A stretch of 64,000 nucleotides of DNA from Nocardioides gilvus (lineage in GTDB: Bacteria > Actinomycetota > Actinomycetes > Propionibacteriales > Nocardioidaceae): the NCBI RefSeq assembly GCF_003194605.1, contig NZ_QHKY01000004.1, positions 124,001-188,000 on the forward strand, read 5' to 3'. The position numbers and the translations under genes are program-made. Positions 9,643 to 20,684 of the stretch are shown one piece after another. The first letter of the stretch is position 1. Every line of letters begins with the position of its first letter. The notes beneath the pieces were generated by a model, which saw only the letters and a program-made list of their open reading frames with translations, searched no databases and was not told the origin of the DNA.

Positions 9643-10050
9643 ATGTCAGCCCGGAGCAAGGCGCGCAAACGCGCGCTCGACATCCTCTTCGCGACCGAGA
9701 TGCGCTCGCAGAACCCCGTCGATGCCCTCGAGGACGCCATCGCTGCTGGTGACGGACCCACGAACGAGTACACCGCGGAGATCGTGCGGGGTGTCCACGA
9801 CCACCGGCGTCGCATCGACGAGATCCTGGGCGACTACGCCCAGGGCTGGTCGCTGGGGCGCATGCCCGCAGTGGACCGCAACGTCTTGAGGATCGGTCTC
9901 TTCGAGATGCTCTTCTGTGAGGACGTGCCGGACGCCGTTGCCGTGAGCGAGGCGCTGGCGCTCGTCCAGGAACTCTCGACGGACGAGTCACCCACCTTCG
10001 TCAACGGTGTGCTCGGTGCCGTCCTCAAGCACAAGGACGACCTCGTCTGA
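9643..10050 (+). CDS. nusB: Transcription antitermination factor NusB
   Basis: NusB binds boxA RNA with S10 (NusE) and supports rRNA transcription antitermination. The 135-residue all-helical protein shows the N-terminal ARKRALDILFATEM, the central RMPAVDRNVLRIGLFEM and the C-terminal FVNGVLGAVLKHK motifs typical of the family. It closes the alaS-to-nusB gene run and is followed 19 bases later by a strong hairpin. The efp-nusB pairing is widely conserved. Confidence 0.96.
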   Translation: MSARSKARKRALDILFATEMRSQNPVDALEDAIAAGDGPTNEYTAEIVRGVHDHRRRIDEILGDYAQGWSLGRMPAVDRNVLRIGLFEMLFCEDVPDAVAVSEALALVQELSTDESPTFVNGVLGAVLKHKDDLV

Positions 10051-10069
10051 TCGAAGCTCACCGTGGCGC

Positions 10070-10105
10070 GAACTGCCCTCCCGGATGCGTCCGGGAGGGC
10101 AGTTC
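10070..10105. terminator. Strong hairpin between nusB and the convergent TetR gene
   Basis: A perfect 16-bp inverted repeat, GAACTGCCCTCCCGGA and its complement, encloses a four-base loop (TGCG). It lies between the nusB stop and the 3' end of the minus-strand regulator, so it can serve as terminator for both. There is only a short T-rich stretch after it (TTCTGTGT), in keeping with actinobacterial terminators that lack a full U-tract. Confidence 0.85.
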
Positions 10106-10120
10106 TGTGTCCGGGTGGAC

Positions 10121-10822
10121 TCAGGCGACGGTGTACGTCGCGAGAGCGACAGCGGAGAGCACGAGGTAGTCCTTGGCCTGGTCGTGGTCGATCAGGTTGA
10201 TCTCGGGGTTGCCCGGTGATGCCTCGTGGACCAACAGGCCCACACGTGCCAGTTGCAACGTGCCGAGCGCGGTCGCGTAGAGCAGGTTGGCCAGCGTCGG
10301 GGGTGAGTCGATACGGAACTCGCCGGTGGCATTGCCCGCGGAGAGCACCTGGGTGAGGAGTCCGAGACAGCCGGCCATCGATCGGCCGAGTCGCAGCGCT
10401 GCGTCCTCGCTGACCTCGTCGAGCAGTTCCGATCCTGTTCGGCGCATGAGGCTCTGGGCGCAGTCGACGAAGGCGGGGTACTGGATCCCGTACTCCGCGA
10501 AGGACCTGACGATGGCGCTCAACCGATTGGTGGGCGTGGCCGACGGATCGTCCTGCGCCGCCAGCACGCCACGCAACTCGTCCAGGTAGCCCACCAGGGT
10601 GAGCGCGAACAGTTCTTCCTTGCCGCTGAAGTGTCGGTAGACGATGGCCCGGTTGATGCCCACGGCACGAGCAATGTCCTCGATCTGGGCGTCGCCGACC
10701 CCACGCTCGTCGAAGAGCGTGCGTGTGGCCACCAGGATCTCCTGGGTGCGCTCCCGGCGCCGCGTCGCCGCCGGCTTGCGCGGAGCTCGAGGCTGCTCGT
10801 CGGGAGGGCTGGGCTGGTCCAT
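10121..10822 (-). CDS. TetR-family transcriptional regulator
   Basis: A 233-residue regulator with an N-terminal TetR helix-turn-helix (about residues 24-70; ERTQEILVATRTLFDERGV, then IEDIARAVGINRAIVYRHFSGK) and a helical ligand-binding domain. A Pro/Arg-rich disordered tail precedes the HTH. The ATG is preceded by TACACT six bases upstream, indicating a leaderless message. It is divergent from an AlkA-like glycosylase across 71 bases containing short dyads, so it probably regulates itself and perhaps the glycosylase. The ligand is unknown. The C-terminal domain resembles TetR proteins that sense lipophilic molecules only in a general way. Confidence 0.88.
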   Translation of the reverse strand: MDQPSPPDEQPRAPRKPAATRRRERTQEILVATRTLFDERGVGDAQIEDIARAVGINRAIVYRHFSGKEELFALTLVGYLDELRGVLAAQDDPSATPTNRLSAIVRSFAEYGIQYPAFVDCAQSLMRRTGSELLDEVSEDAALRLGRSMAGCLGLLTQVLSAGNATGEFRIDSPPTLANLLYATALGTLQLARVGLLVHEASPGNPEINLIDHDQAKDYLVLSAVALATYTVA

Positions 10823-10828
10823 GAGGGC

Positions 10829-10834
10829 AGTGTA
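10829..10834 (-). promoter_or_regulatory. Leaderless -10 (TACACT) of the TetR gene
   Basis: Read on the minus strand, TACACT is followed by six bases and then the ATG, the spacing expected when transcription starts at the start codon. The overlapping divergent region makes autoregulation likely. Confidence 0.55.
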
Positions 10835-10855
10835 GATCGTTGTGCAACTCTGTGT

Positions 10856-10867
10856 GACACGGGTGTC
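10856..10867. promoter_or_regulatory. Dyad between tetR and the glycosylase gene
   Basis: GACAC-GG-GTGTC is a 5-bp inverted repeat centred between the two divergent -10 hexamers, with a smaller GTTG-TG-CAAC dyad at 10839-10848. Either could be the operator of the adjacent TetR protein. The arms are short, so this is a proposal based on position. Confidence 0.4.
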
Positions 10868-10881
10868 CGCCGACCGGGAGG

Positions 10882-10887
10882 TACCGT
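10882..10887 (+). promoter_or_regulatory. Leaderless -10 (TACCGT) of the glycosylase gene
   Basis: TACCGT precedes the ATG at 10894 by six bases, matching the TANNNT-N6-start pattern repeated across this window. No Shine-Dalgarno sequence sits between hexamer and start codon. Confidence 0.55.
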
Positions 10888-10893
10888 CGAGCC

Positions 10894-11823
10894 ATGCCGG
10901 ACTCCTCTCTCGACCTCGTCTGGCAACCGGCCTGGCCCGCTCCGGTGAGAACGATGCTGGCCCAGCACAGGCGCGGCCAGGGGGACCCGACCTGGGCGCT
11001 CGACGGGGAGACGGTGTGGCGGGCAGTGCGTACGCCGGAGGGCCCGGCGACCCTGCGAGTGGCGCCCTTGGATCCCGAGGGGGAAGTCCGCGCGGCCGCC
11101 TGGGGTCCCGGCGCCCGGTGGGCTCTCGACTCGGTGCCCGGGTTGCTCGGTGGCCTCGACGACCTGAGCGGCTTCGAACCGACGGGGGAGGCCCTGCTCG
11201 CTGCCGTACGCCGCCTTCCGCACTGGAGGCTGGGACGCAGCGGGGTGCTCTGGGAGGCCCTGGCCCCCTCGATCCTGGAGCAGAAGGTCACCTCCCAGGA
11301 GGCCTTCGGTGGGTTCCGGCGCATGGTTCAACGCTTTGGTGACCAAGCGCCCGGCCCGGGTGCAGAGCTCGGTCTGCGATTGCAGCCCTCGCCGGCGCGG
11401 GTCAGACGCATCGCTTCCTGGGAGTGGCTGCAGTGCGGGGTCGACGGTGCACGCTCCGCCACCATGGTGCGCGCCGCGACCGTCGCCGAGTCCCTGCAGC
11501 GAAGGCTGGAGGTCGACCCGGCGGAGTTGGATGCCGCGCTCCGCTCAGTCCCCGGGATCGGGGTCTGGACGAGCGCGGAGGTGCGGTCGCGAGCGGCCGG
11601 TGACGCCGATGCGGTGTCGTTCGGCGACTACCACCTGGCCTCCCAGGTGGGGTGGGCCGTGGCCCGTACCGACTTCACGGACGCGCAACTCGCTGAGCAC
11701 CTCGAGCCGTGGCGGCCGCACCGCGGCCGGGTGGCCACCCTGCTGCGGATCGCTGGACCCCATCGCCCCCGGCACGGCCCCCGGATGGCCCCGCGCACCC
11801 ACCTCCCCGTACGGGGACGTTGA
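10894..11823 (+). CDS. AlkA-like HhH-GPD DNA glycosylase
   Basis: A 309-residue member of the helix-hairpin-helix GPD superfamily, related to 3-methyladenine DNA glycosylase II (AlkA), which excises alkylated bases. The N-terminal half is a small TBP-like domain. The helical core carries LAPSILEQKVTSQEA and the HhH motif SVPGIGVWTSAEV, followed by GDADAVSFGDYHLA, where the GDYHLA Asp is the expected catalytic residue. No C-terminal four-Cys iron-sulfur motif is present, arguing against MutY/Nth. The basic tail is ordinary. It is divergent from a TetR gene. Substrate specificity cannot be read from sequence. Confidence 0.85.
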   Translation: MPDSSLDLVWQPAWPAPVRTMLAQHRRGQGDPTWALDGETVWRAVRTPEGPATLRVAPLDPEGEVRAAAWGPGARWALDSVPGLLGGLDDLSGFEPTGEALLAAVRRLPHWRLGRSGVLWEALAPSILEQKVTSQEAFGGFRRMVQRFGDQAPGPGAELGLRLQPSPARVRRIASWEWLQCGVDGARSATMVRAATVAESLQRRLEVDPAELDAALRSVPGIGVWTSAEVRSRAAGDADAVSFGDYHLASQVGWAVARTDFTDAQLAEHLEPWRPHRGRVATLLRIAGPHRPRHGPRMAPRTHLPVRGR

Positions 11824-11837
11824 CACCAGGCCGTACT

Positions 11838-13097
11838 TCAGAGCAGACGCCCGAGAGGGCCGAGCACGAGTTCGGTGAACTTGCGGTGCAGGTCGCGGGC
11901 TTCCCACTCGTCACGAGTCAACTCGAGGCAATTGGTCAGGTCGACCTCGTAGATCTCCTCCATGGCGGCTGCCATGGCCTCGTCGATGATCTCGACGTTG
12001 ATCTCGTAGTTGCCGGTGAGGCTGAGGCGGTCGATGTTGGCTGTCCCGATGGTGGTCCAGTTGCCGTCGATCGTCGAGGTCTTCGCGTGGACCATGGCGC
12101 CCTGGTAGCGGAAGATCCGGATCCCCGCGGCGAGGAACTGGGAGTAGTAGCCCCGGGAGATCCAGTCGGTCACGATGTGGTTCGACTTGTGGGGGAGCAG
12201 GATCCGTACGTCGACCCCGCGCTGCGCTGCGAGCACCAGGACGTCGACGAAGTCCTGGTCCGGGATGAAGTAGGCGTGCGTCATCCACACGTTCTTCGAG
12301 GCCCGGTTGATCGCCTCCATGTACATGGAGCGGATGGGGAACATCATCAGTCGCGGGTTATTGCGCGACAGTCGGATGTGCGCCTCCCACGTCGACGGCG
12401 CCTCGAGGAGCAGCGGTGGCAGGCTGGGCCGGAGACGGTTGCGACGGTGCAGGTTCCAGAAGTCGGCAAAGGTTCGCTTGAGGTCCCAGACCGCGGGGCC
12501 GGTCACGGAGATGTGCGTGTCACGCCAGTCGGTCGAGTACTCGGAACCGATGTTGTACCCGCCGACGAACGCCACCGTGTCGTCGACCACCAGGATCTTG
12601 CGGTGATTGCGGCCGTAGTGGCGGAAGTCCCAGAACTTCCACCCAGCGTTGTAGACGGGGAAGCGCATGACCGTCATCGAGGCCGGGAAGCGCTTGAACC
12701 GTCGCGACACGACGAGGTTCGCGAAGGCGTCGTAGATGCAGTAGACCTCGACACCACGCTCTGCAGCTGCCGCGAGGGCACGCTTGAAGGCCTCACCGAC
12801 CTCGTCGCCCTTCCAGATGTAGGTCTCGAAGAAGATCTGGTGCTGGGCCGAGTCGATGGCTGCCAGCATGGCGTCGTACAGGTCCTGGCCATAGGTGTAG
12901 ATGGTGAGGTCACGCTCCTCCACCGTGACCTTGCGCGGGGGAGTGCGGGGGAATGGTTTGGCCTTCTTCCCCCTACGGCGGTAGTTGTCGACCAGGGTCA
13001 GGCCGACGGCGACGGCGAAGGGGGTGACCACCAACGCGATCAGCAGGCGGCGCACCACGCGCAGGACTGTGCTCTCGGGATCCGGGGCGCTGCTCAC
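11838..13097 (-). CDS. Phospholipase D-family protein, cardiolipin synthase-like
   Basis: A membrane-anchored PLD-superfamily enzyme with two HKD motifs: RNHRKILVVDDTVAFVGGYN near residue 185 and VHAKTSTIDGNWTTIGTANID near residue 345. This pairing is typical of bacterial cardiolipin synthases, which condense phospholipid headgroups at the membrane. One membrane helix lies at about residues 13-35, followed by a basic stretch (YRRRGKKAKP). Two consecutive GTG codons start the frame; TAAGGT lies exactly six bases before the second, so 13097 is chosen (419 residues). The C-terminal DEWEARDLHRKFTE region is also typical. The exact substrate is inferred. Confidence 0.85.
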   Translation of the reverse strand: MSSAPDPESTVLRVVRRLLIALVVTPFAVAVGLTLVDNYRRRGKKAKPFPRTPPRKVTVEERDLTIYTYGQDLYDAMLAAIDSAQHQIFFETYIWKGDEVGEAFKRALAAAAERGVEVYCIYDAFANLVVSRRFKRFPASMTVMRFPVYNAGWKFWDFRHYGRNHRKILVVDDTVAFVGGYNIGSEYSTDWRDTHISVTGPAVWDLKRTFADFWNLHRRNRLRPSLPPLLLEAPSTWEAHIRLSRNNPRLMMFPIRSMYMEAINRASKNVWMTHAYFIPDQDFVDVLVLAAQRGVDVRILLPHKSNHIVTDWISRGYYSQFLAAGIRIFRYQGAMVHAKTSTIDGNWTTIGTANIDRLSLTGNYEINVEIIDEAMAAAMEEIYEVDLTNCLELTRDEWEARDLHRKFTELVLGPLGRLL

Positions 13098-13103
13098 CAC
13101 GAC

Positions 13104-13109
13104 ACCTTA
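13104..13109 (-). promoter_or_regulatory. Leaderless -10 (TAAGGT) of the PLD-family gene
   Basis: TAAGGT on the minus strand lies six bases before the second of two adjacent GTG codons and three before the first. This spacing is what decides the start at 13097. Confidence 0.5.
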
Positions 13110-13177
13110 TCCGCCGGGTGCGTCGCACCACGGCTCGGGAGCGACCCGGGCGTGCCCGACGGCAGGACCACCGGCGC

Positions 13178-13561
13178 TCAGCTGACGAGCAGACCCTGGA
13201 GGGTGCGCTGCAGCAGGTCGCGACGCTCGTCGATGCTGGAGTTGCGGGTGAGGGTCCGCTGCACCGTCACGTGACCTTCGGCCACGAGGTCGGCGAGCAG
13301 AACTCGCGCGACGCCGAGGGGCAGGTGGAGCGCCGCGGCAACTTCGGCGACCGACTTGCGGTCGCAGACCTCCAGCACCTGCGCTGCGGGACCCGTCGGC
13401 TCGGCACGGTGCCCCGAGGGGATGGACACGAGCAGGGTGGCCTCGAAGGGCAACTCGACCCGAGGGACCGTGCGACCTCGGGTGATGGTGAACCCACGCA
13501 CCGCGGAGGGCGCGCTGGAGTCGCCGACGTGCTTGCCCGAAAGGTGTGCCTCGCGTTCCAT
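13178..13561 (-). CDS. Second DUF742 protein beside the conservon
   Basis: A 127-residue DUF742 (CvnC-like) protein. The conserved core is visible: VRGFTITRGRTVPRVELPFEATL, a short variable loop, then VLEVCDRKSVAEVAAALHLP and VARVLLADLVAEGHV, a winged-helix-like region, and the C-terminal RRDLLQRTLQGL. The sequence is clearly paralogous to the DUF742 gene at 14271-14642. The ATG at 13561 is preceded by TAAATT with seven bases between, implying a leaderless, separate transcript rather than a fifth conservon cistron. A 141-base, locally A/T-rich gap separates it from the GTPase gene. Its partners are presumably the neighbouring kinase and GTPase. Confidence 0.85.
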   Translation of the reverse strand: MEREAHLSGKHVGDSSAPSAVRGFTITRGRTVPRVELPFEATLLVSIPSGHRAEPTGPAAQVLEVCDRKSVAEVAAALHLPLGVARVLLADLVAEGHVTVQRTLTRNSSIDERRDLLQRTLQGLLVS

Positions 13562-13568
13562 ACCGCAA

Positions 13569-13574
13569 AATTTA
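13569..13574 (-). promoter_or_regulatory. Leaderless -10 (TAAATT) of the second DUF742 gene
   Basis: TAAATT, read on the minus strand, is followed by seven bases and then the ATG. A further A/T-rich hexamer, TATATT (13607-13612), lies upstream and could serve a second, leadered start. Confidence 0.5.
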
Positions 13575-13702
13575 CCCGGGAGTAGAGAAACGCGCCAGCG
13601 AATACGAATATATCTGCCCGAGACGCTGCCCAGTGGGCCGCAACCGACAGCGAGCGCCCCCACCTGGGTGGGAAGCGACCGCTGCCGGAGGTGCAGAGAC
13701 GG

Positions 13703-14290
13703 TCAGCCGACCGGCACCTGGCTGGCCAACTGCTCGAGCGAGTACTCCGTGATCCGGATCAGTGCGGTCTTCGCAGACTCCCGGTCGCGCGCATCGATGC
13801 GAATCATGGGCACGTGACTCGGCAGTGCGAGGGCTTCGCGCACGGCATCGAGCTCGAACTGCGGTCCGTTGTCGAACTGGTTCAGCGCGACGATGAACGG
13901 CAGGCCCTTCTCCTCGAAGTAGTCGAGCGGGGAGAAGGCCTCGTCGAGGCGGTTCGTGTCCACCATGACGATGGCTCCGATGGCGCCAAGGCACAGGTCG
14001 TCCCACATGAACCAGAACCGCTTCTGGCCGGGCGTGCCGAACAGGTAGAGGATGAGGTCCTCGCCGAGCGTGATGCGGCCGAAGTCCATGGCCACCGTGG
14101 TCGTGTGCTTCGTGGGCACCTGGGAGATGTCGTCGATGCCCTCGGACTCGTCGGTGACGAGCGCCTCGGTGCGCAACGGGTCGATCTCGGAGACCGAGCC
14201 GACGAGCGTCGTCTTGCCCACACCGAAGCCTCCGGCGATCACGATCTTGGTCGAAGCTGGACCTTGCTTGTTAGAAGGCTCGGAGTCCAC
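13703..14290 (-). CDS. Conservon small GTPase (CvnD-like ATP/GTP-binding protein)
   Basis: A 195-residue Ras-like GTPase of the actinobacterial conservon type. G1 is GGFGVGKTTLV; the effector region carries TTTVAMDFG; G3 is LFGTPGQKRFWFMWDD, with Gln just after the Gly; and G4 is NQFD rather than NKxD, which is usual for this family. The GTG start overlaps the DUF742 gene by 20 bases and has AAGGA a suitable distance upstream. In conservons the GTPase works with the kinase-like CvnA, the roadblock protein CvnB and the DUF742 protein in a GPCR-like module. Its physiological output here is unknown. Confidence 0.92.
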   Translation of the reverse strand: MDSEPSNKQGPASTKIVIAGGFGVGKTTLVGSVSEIDPLRTEALVTDESEGIDDISQVPTKHTTTVAMDFGRITLGEDLILYLFGTPGQKRFWFMWDDLCLGAIGAIVMVDTNRLDEAFSPLDYFEEKGLPFIVALNQFDNGPQFELDAVREALALPSHVPMIRIDARDRESAKTALIRITEYSLEQLASQVPVG

Positions 14291-14642
14291 GGAGGGTCCT
14301 TTCGATCAGGTCGCGACGCTGGTCACTGGAGGTGTTGCTGGAAATGGTGGCCTGCACGGCGACGTGCCCAGCCTCAATCAGATCGGCGAGGAGCACGCGC
14401 ACCACGCCGATGGGCATGGAGACGAGGGCGGAGACCTCTGCCACGGAACGCAGGTGGCACACGTCGACCACGTGGGCGACAGCGGCGTTGGGCCACGACC
14501 GCCCGTGAGCGTGTTCCTCGAGTCGAAGCGTGGCCTCCACGGGGAGGTCAACCTTCGGCTTGGTGCGACCTGCCGTGATCGTGAATGCGCGGACGACGCG
14601 TGGAGCGGGGGCGTCGTCCCAGTCGGGATCTTTGGGGCTCAT
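14271..14642 (-). CDS. Conservon DUF742 protein (CvnC-like)
   Basis: A 123-residue DUF742 protein. It has the family opening VVRAFTITAGRTKPKVDLPVEATL, then VVDVCHLRSVAEVSALVSMP and VVRVLLADLIEAGHV (winged-helix-like) and the closing RRDLIERTLRGLRAF. It starts 11 bases after the roadblock gene and its end overlaps the GTPase start by 20 bases, so all are in one operon. Compared with the paralogue at 13178, the spacer after the first beta strand differs and an extra HAHGRSWPNA loop is present. Confidence 0.92.
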   Translation of the reverse strand: MSPKDPDWDDAPAPRVVRAFTITAGRTKPKVDLPVEATLRLEEHAHGRSWPNAAVAHVVDVCHLRSVAEVSALVSMPIGVVRVLLADLIEAGHVAVQATISSNTSSDQRRDLIERTLRGLRAF

Positions 14643-14653
14643 CTGTGATCACC

Positions 14654-15069
14654 TCACACTGTGGTCTGGGGTACTCGTGCAGTGGCCTGGACGACCTGAC
14701 CGACGCGCTCCACCAGGAGCGCCATCTCGTAACCGACCTGACCGATGTCAGCCGACTCCTGGGTCAGGACGGCAAGGTTGGAGCCGTCGCCGACGCTCAT
14801 GAGGAGCAGGTAGCCCAGCTCCATCTCGATGACGGTCTGGAGCACCGGGCCGCCCTCGAAGAGTCGGGAAGCACCCACGGCCAGGGACGCGAGCCCCGAG
14901 GAGACGGCAGCGACCTGTTCGGCGCGGTCCGCCGGGAGGCGATCGCTGCACGCCATCAGAAGACCGTCGGCCGAGACCAGCACTGCGTGTGCGGTCCCCG
15001 GAACTTCAGCGATGAACTTGCTGACGATCCAGTTGAGTCCGGTGTCCTGTGAGGTTGCATCTGCGTTGG

Positions 15070-15073
<4 letters not shown>
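14654..15073 (-). CDS. Roadblock/LC7 domain protein (CvnB-like)
   Basis: A 139-residue roadblock/LC7 protein, the class that regulates small GTPases such as MglA. The start [20 protein letters not shown] overlaps the kinase stop as ATGA. Typical features are [48 protein letters not shown] and [20 protein letters not shown]. It is expected to be a cytoplasmic dimer acting between the kinase-like receptor and the GTPase encoded downstream. An upstream in-frame start would lie inside the kinase gene and is rejected. Confidence 0.93.
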
Positions 15074-18333
<3,260 letters not shown>

Positions 18334-18364
18334 GAGCTCCCCGGCTGGTGTGACTGGTGCGGAG

Positions 18365-18406
18365 CGTCCGGTGGTCACCGGACGTCGGACCGTGAATGTG
18401 GTCCGA
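18365..18406. promoter_or_regulatory. Paired inverted repeats in the kinase-operon leader
   Basis: Two adjacent dyads lie just upstream of the kinase start. The first is GTCCGGTG-GT-CACCGGAC with 9-bp arms including the flanking C/G (18365-18384). The second is TCGGAC-N10-GTCCGA (18385-18406). They touch each other, and in RNA would form two stem-loops ahead of the ribosome-binding site; in DNA they could bind a dimeric regulator. The first centre has only two bases, which favours a DNA operator. Confidence 0.5.
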
Positions 18407-18502
18407 GGTCAACTTAAGGACTGGAACGGCGTCGTGTAGGTGGAATGCCAGTACTGGTGGGGCGAAATGTGGCTCGAGTGGCTCGAAACAGCGTCACGCG
18501 GC

Positions 18503-18516
18503 ACGGAGACCTCCGT
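18503..18516. promoter_or_regulatory. Short dyad upstream of uvrB
   Basis: ACGGAG-AC-CTCCGT is a perfect 6-bp inverted repeat in the 221-base divergent region between the kinase operon and uvrB, about 27 bases before the uvrB -10. It does not match the GAAC-N4-GTTC LexA box, and I see no such box in this region. Confidence 0.3.
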
Positions 18517-18542
18517 TTCGACGCACTGTCGGACGTACGACG

Positions 18543-18548
18543 TAGGCT
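18543..18548 (+). promoter_or_regulatory. Leaderless -10 (TAGGCT) of uvrB
   Basis: TAGGCT is followed by six bases and the uvrB ATG. The same hexamer at the same distance precedes uvrC (33823-33828). Confidence 0.6.
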
Positions 18549-18554
18549 CGCTGC

Positions 18555-20684
18555 ATGCGCCCCGTGACCGACCTCGAACGCCGCGTGGCACCTTTCGCCG
18601 TCGTCTCCGACTACTCGCCGTCGGGAGACCAGCCCGCCGCGATCGCTGAGATCTCAAAGCGGATCCGTGGTGGCGAGAAGGACGTCGTCCTGCTGGGCGC
18701 CACCGGCACCGGAAAGACCGCCACCGTGGCCTGGGTGGCCGAACAGGTGCAACGACCTCTGCTCGTGCTCCAACCGAACAAGACGTTGGCGGCGCAGTTC
18801 GCCAACGAGTTGCGGCAACTCTTCCCGGACAATGCCGTCGAGTACTTCGTCTCGTACTACGACTACTACCAACCCGAGGCCTACGTCCCGCAGACGGACA
18901 CCTACATCGAGAAGGACTCCTCCATCAACGAGGAGGTGGAACGGCTCCGTCACTCGGCGACGAACTCGTTGCTGACCCGGCGCGACGTCATCGTGGTCTC
19001 CACAGTCTCGTGCATCTACGGCCTCGGCACCCCGCAGGAGTACGTCGACCGGATGGTGCGGCTCAAGGTCGGTCAGGAGCGGGACCGGGACAAGTTGCTG
19101 CGCCAGCTCGTGGACAACCAGTACGTCCGCAACGACATGAGTTTCACGCGAGGCACGTTCCGGGTGCGCGGTGACACCGTGGAGGTGTTCCCTGTCTATG
19201 AGGAGATGGCCGTCCGGATCGAGTTCTTCGGCGACGAGATCGAGCGTCTGATGACCCTGCACCCGGTCACTGGGGACGTGCTCACCGAGGACCAGGAGAT
19301 GTACATCTTCCCGGCCACGCACTACGTGGCCGGGCCAGAGCGCATGGAGCGCGCGATCACCACCATCGAGGCCGAGCTGGTCGAGCAGCTGGCCAACTTC
19401 GAGCGGCAGGGCAAGCTGCTCGAGGCCCAGCGCCTGCGGATGCGGACCACGTACGACGTCGAGATGATGCGTCAGGTCGGTTCGTGCTCGGGCATCGAGA
19501 ACTACTCCCTGCACATGGACGGACGCCCGCGGGGCAGTGCCCCGAACACCCTCCTGGACTACTTCCCGGAGGACTTCCTGCTCGTCGTGGACGAGTCGCA
19601 CGTCGCCGTCCCCCAGATCGGGGGAATGTACGAGGGCGACATGTCACGCAAGCGCAACCTGGTCGACCACGGCTTCCGACTACCCAGTGCCATGGACAAC
19701 CGCCCGCTGCGGTGGGAGGAGTTCCTCGACCGCATCGGCCAGACGATCTACCTCTCCGCCACACCGGGCAACTACGAGTTGGACCGGGTCGGGGGCGCCG
19801 AGAACGCGGTCCAGCAGATCATCCGTCCCACGGGTCTCATCGACCCGGAGGTCATCGTCAAGCCCACCAAGGGTCAGATCGACGACCTCATCCACGAGAT
19901 CAGGGAGCGCGTGGAGGTCAACGAACGGGTGCTGGTCACCACGTTGACGAAGAAGATGTCCGAGGACCTCACGAACTACCTTCTGGAGGCCGGGATCCGC
20001 ACCCGCTACCTGCACTCCGAGGTCGACACCCTCAAACGCATCGAGCTGCTCCGTGACCTGAGGCTCGGCGAGTACGACGTCCTCGTGGGGATCAACCTCC
20101 TGCGGGAGGGACTCGACCTGCCCGAGGTCTCGTTGGTGGCCATCCTGGACGCGGACAAGGAAGGGTTCCTGCGCTCGGACAAGTCCTTGATCCAGACGAT
20201 CGGTCGAGCTGCTCGCAACGTGTCGGGGCAGGTCCACATGTACGCGGACCGGATCACCCGCTCCATGGAGGCGGCCATCGACGAGACGAACCGTCGCCGC
20301 GCCATCCAGGTTGCCTACAACACCGAACACGGCATCGACCCCCAGCCTCTGCGCAAGAAGATCGCCGACATCACCGAGATGCTCGCGCGGGAGGACGAGA
20401 CCACCCAGGAGCTTCTCCAGACCTGGGCCGACGTCGGCCAGAAGGGACGAGCAGGCGGCGTCAAGCCCAGGAAGGCTGCGGTGCCGTCGCTCTCCCGACT
20501 CCACCAGGACCTGCCCGACACGGCAGGTGTCCCCTCCAGCGACCTCGCTGAGTTGATCCAGCAGCTGACGGAGCAGATGAAGGGCGCGGCCGCGGAGTTG
20601 CAGTTCGAGGTCGCGGCCCGGTTGCGTGACGAGATCAGTGAGCTCAAGAAGGAGCTGCGCCAGATGATGGAGGCGACGCGGTGA
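18555..20684 (+). CDS. uvrB: Excinuclease ABC subunit B
   Basis: UvrB is the helicase-like damage-verification subunit of nucleotide excision repair. The 709-residue protein shows Walker [14 protein letters not shown], the beta-hairpin region [17 protein letters not shown], Walker B VVDESHV, helicase motif [18 protein letters not shown], motif [10 protein letters not shown], and a C-terminal UVR domain ([21 protein letters not shown]) that binds UvrC. The ATG gives [20 protein letters not shown] and appears leaderless. The stop overlaps the next gene's GTG. Its partners UvrA and UvrC are encoded within the same 17.3-kb stretch. Confidence 0.98.
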   Translation: MRPVTDLERRVAPFAVVSDYSPSGDQPAAIAEISKRIRGGEKDVVLLGATGTGKTATVAWVAEQVQRPLLVLQPNKTLAAQFANELRQLFPDNAVEYFVSYYDYYQPEAYVPQTDTYIEKDSSINEEVERLRHSATNSLLTRRDVIVVSTVSCIYGLGTPQEYVDRMVRLKVGQERDRDKLLRQLVDNQYVRNDMSFTRGTFRVRGDTVEVFPVYEEMAVRIEFFGDEIERLMTLHPVTGDVLTEDQEMYIFPATHYVAGPERMERAITTIEAELVEQLANFERQGKLLEAQRLRMRTTYDVEMMRQVGSCSGIENYSLHMDGRPRGSAPNTLLDYFPEDFLLVVDESHVAVPQIGGMYEGDMSRKRNLVDHGFRLPSAMDNRPLRWEEFLDRIGQTIYLSATPGNYELDRVGGAENAVQQIIRPTGLIDPEVIVKPTKGQIDDLIHEIRERVEVNERVLVTTLTKKMSEDLTNYLLEAGIRTRYLHSEVDTLKRIELLRDLRLGEYDVLVGINLLREGLDLPEVSLVAILDADKEGFLRSDKSLIQTIGRAARNVSGQVHMYADRITRSMEAAIDETNRRRAIQVAYNTEHGIDPQPLRKKIADITEMLAREDETTQELLQTWADVGQKGRAGGVKPRKAAVPSLSRLHQDLPDTAGVPSSDLAELIQQLTEQMKGAAAELQFEVAARLRDEISELKKELRQMMEATR

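Noticed and set aside
11709..13274. Plus-strand open frame of 521 codons opposite the PLD-family gene
   Set aside because: The minus strand has two intact HKD motifs; the plus-strand translation is low-complexity.
13659..13672. Terminator CCCACC-TG-GGTGGG after the GTPase gene
   Set aside because: Stem of six with a two-base loop is sterically poor and lacks a T-tract; it may only mark the intergenic gap.
18334..18554. LexA box upstream of uvrB
   Set aside because: I looked for GAAC-N4-GTTC and found none; the ACGGAG-AC-CTCCGT dyad does not fit.
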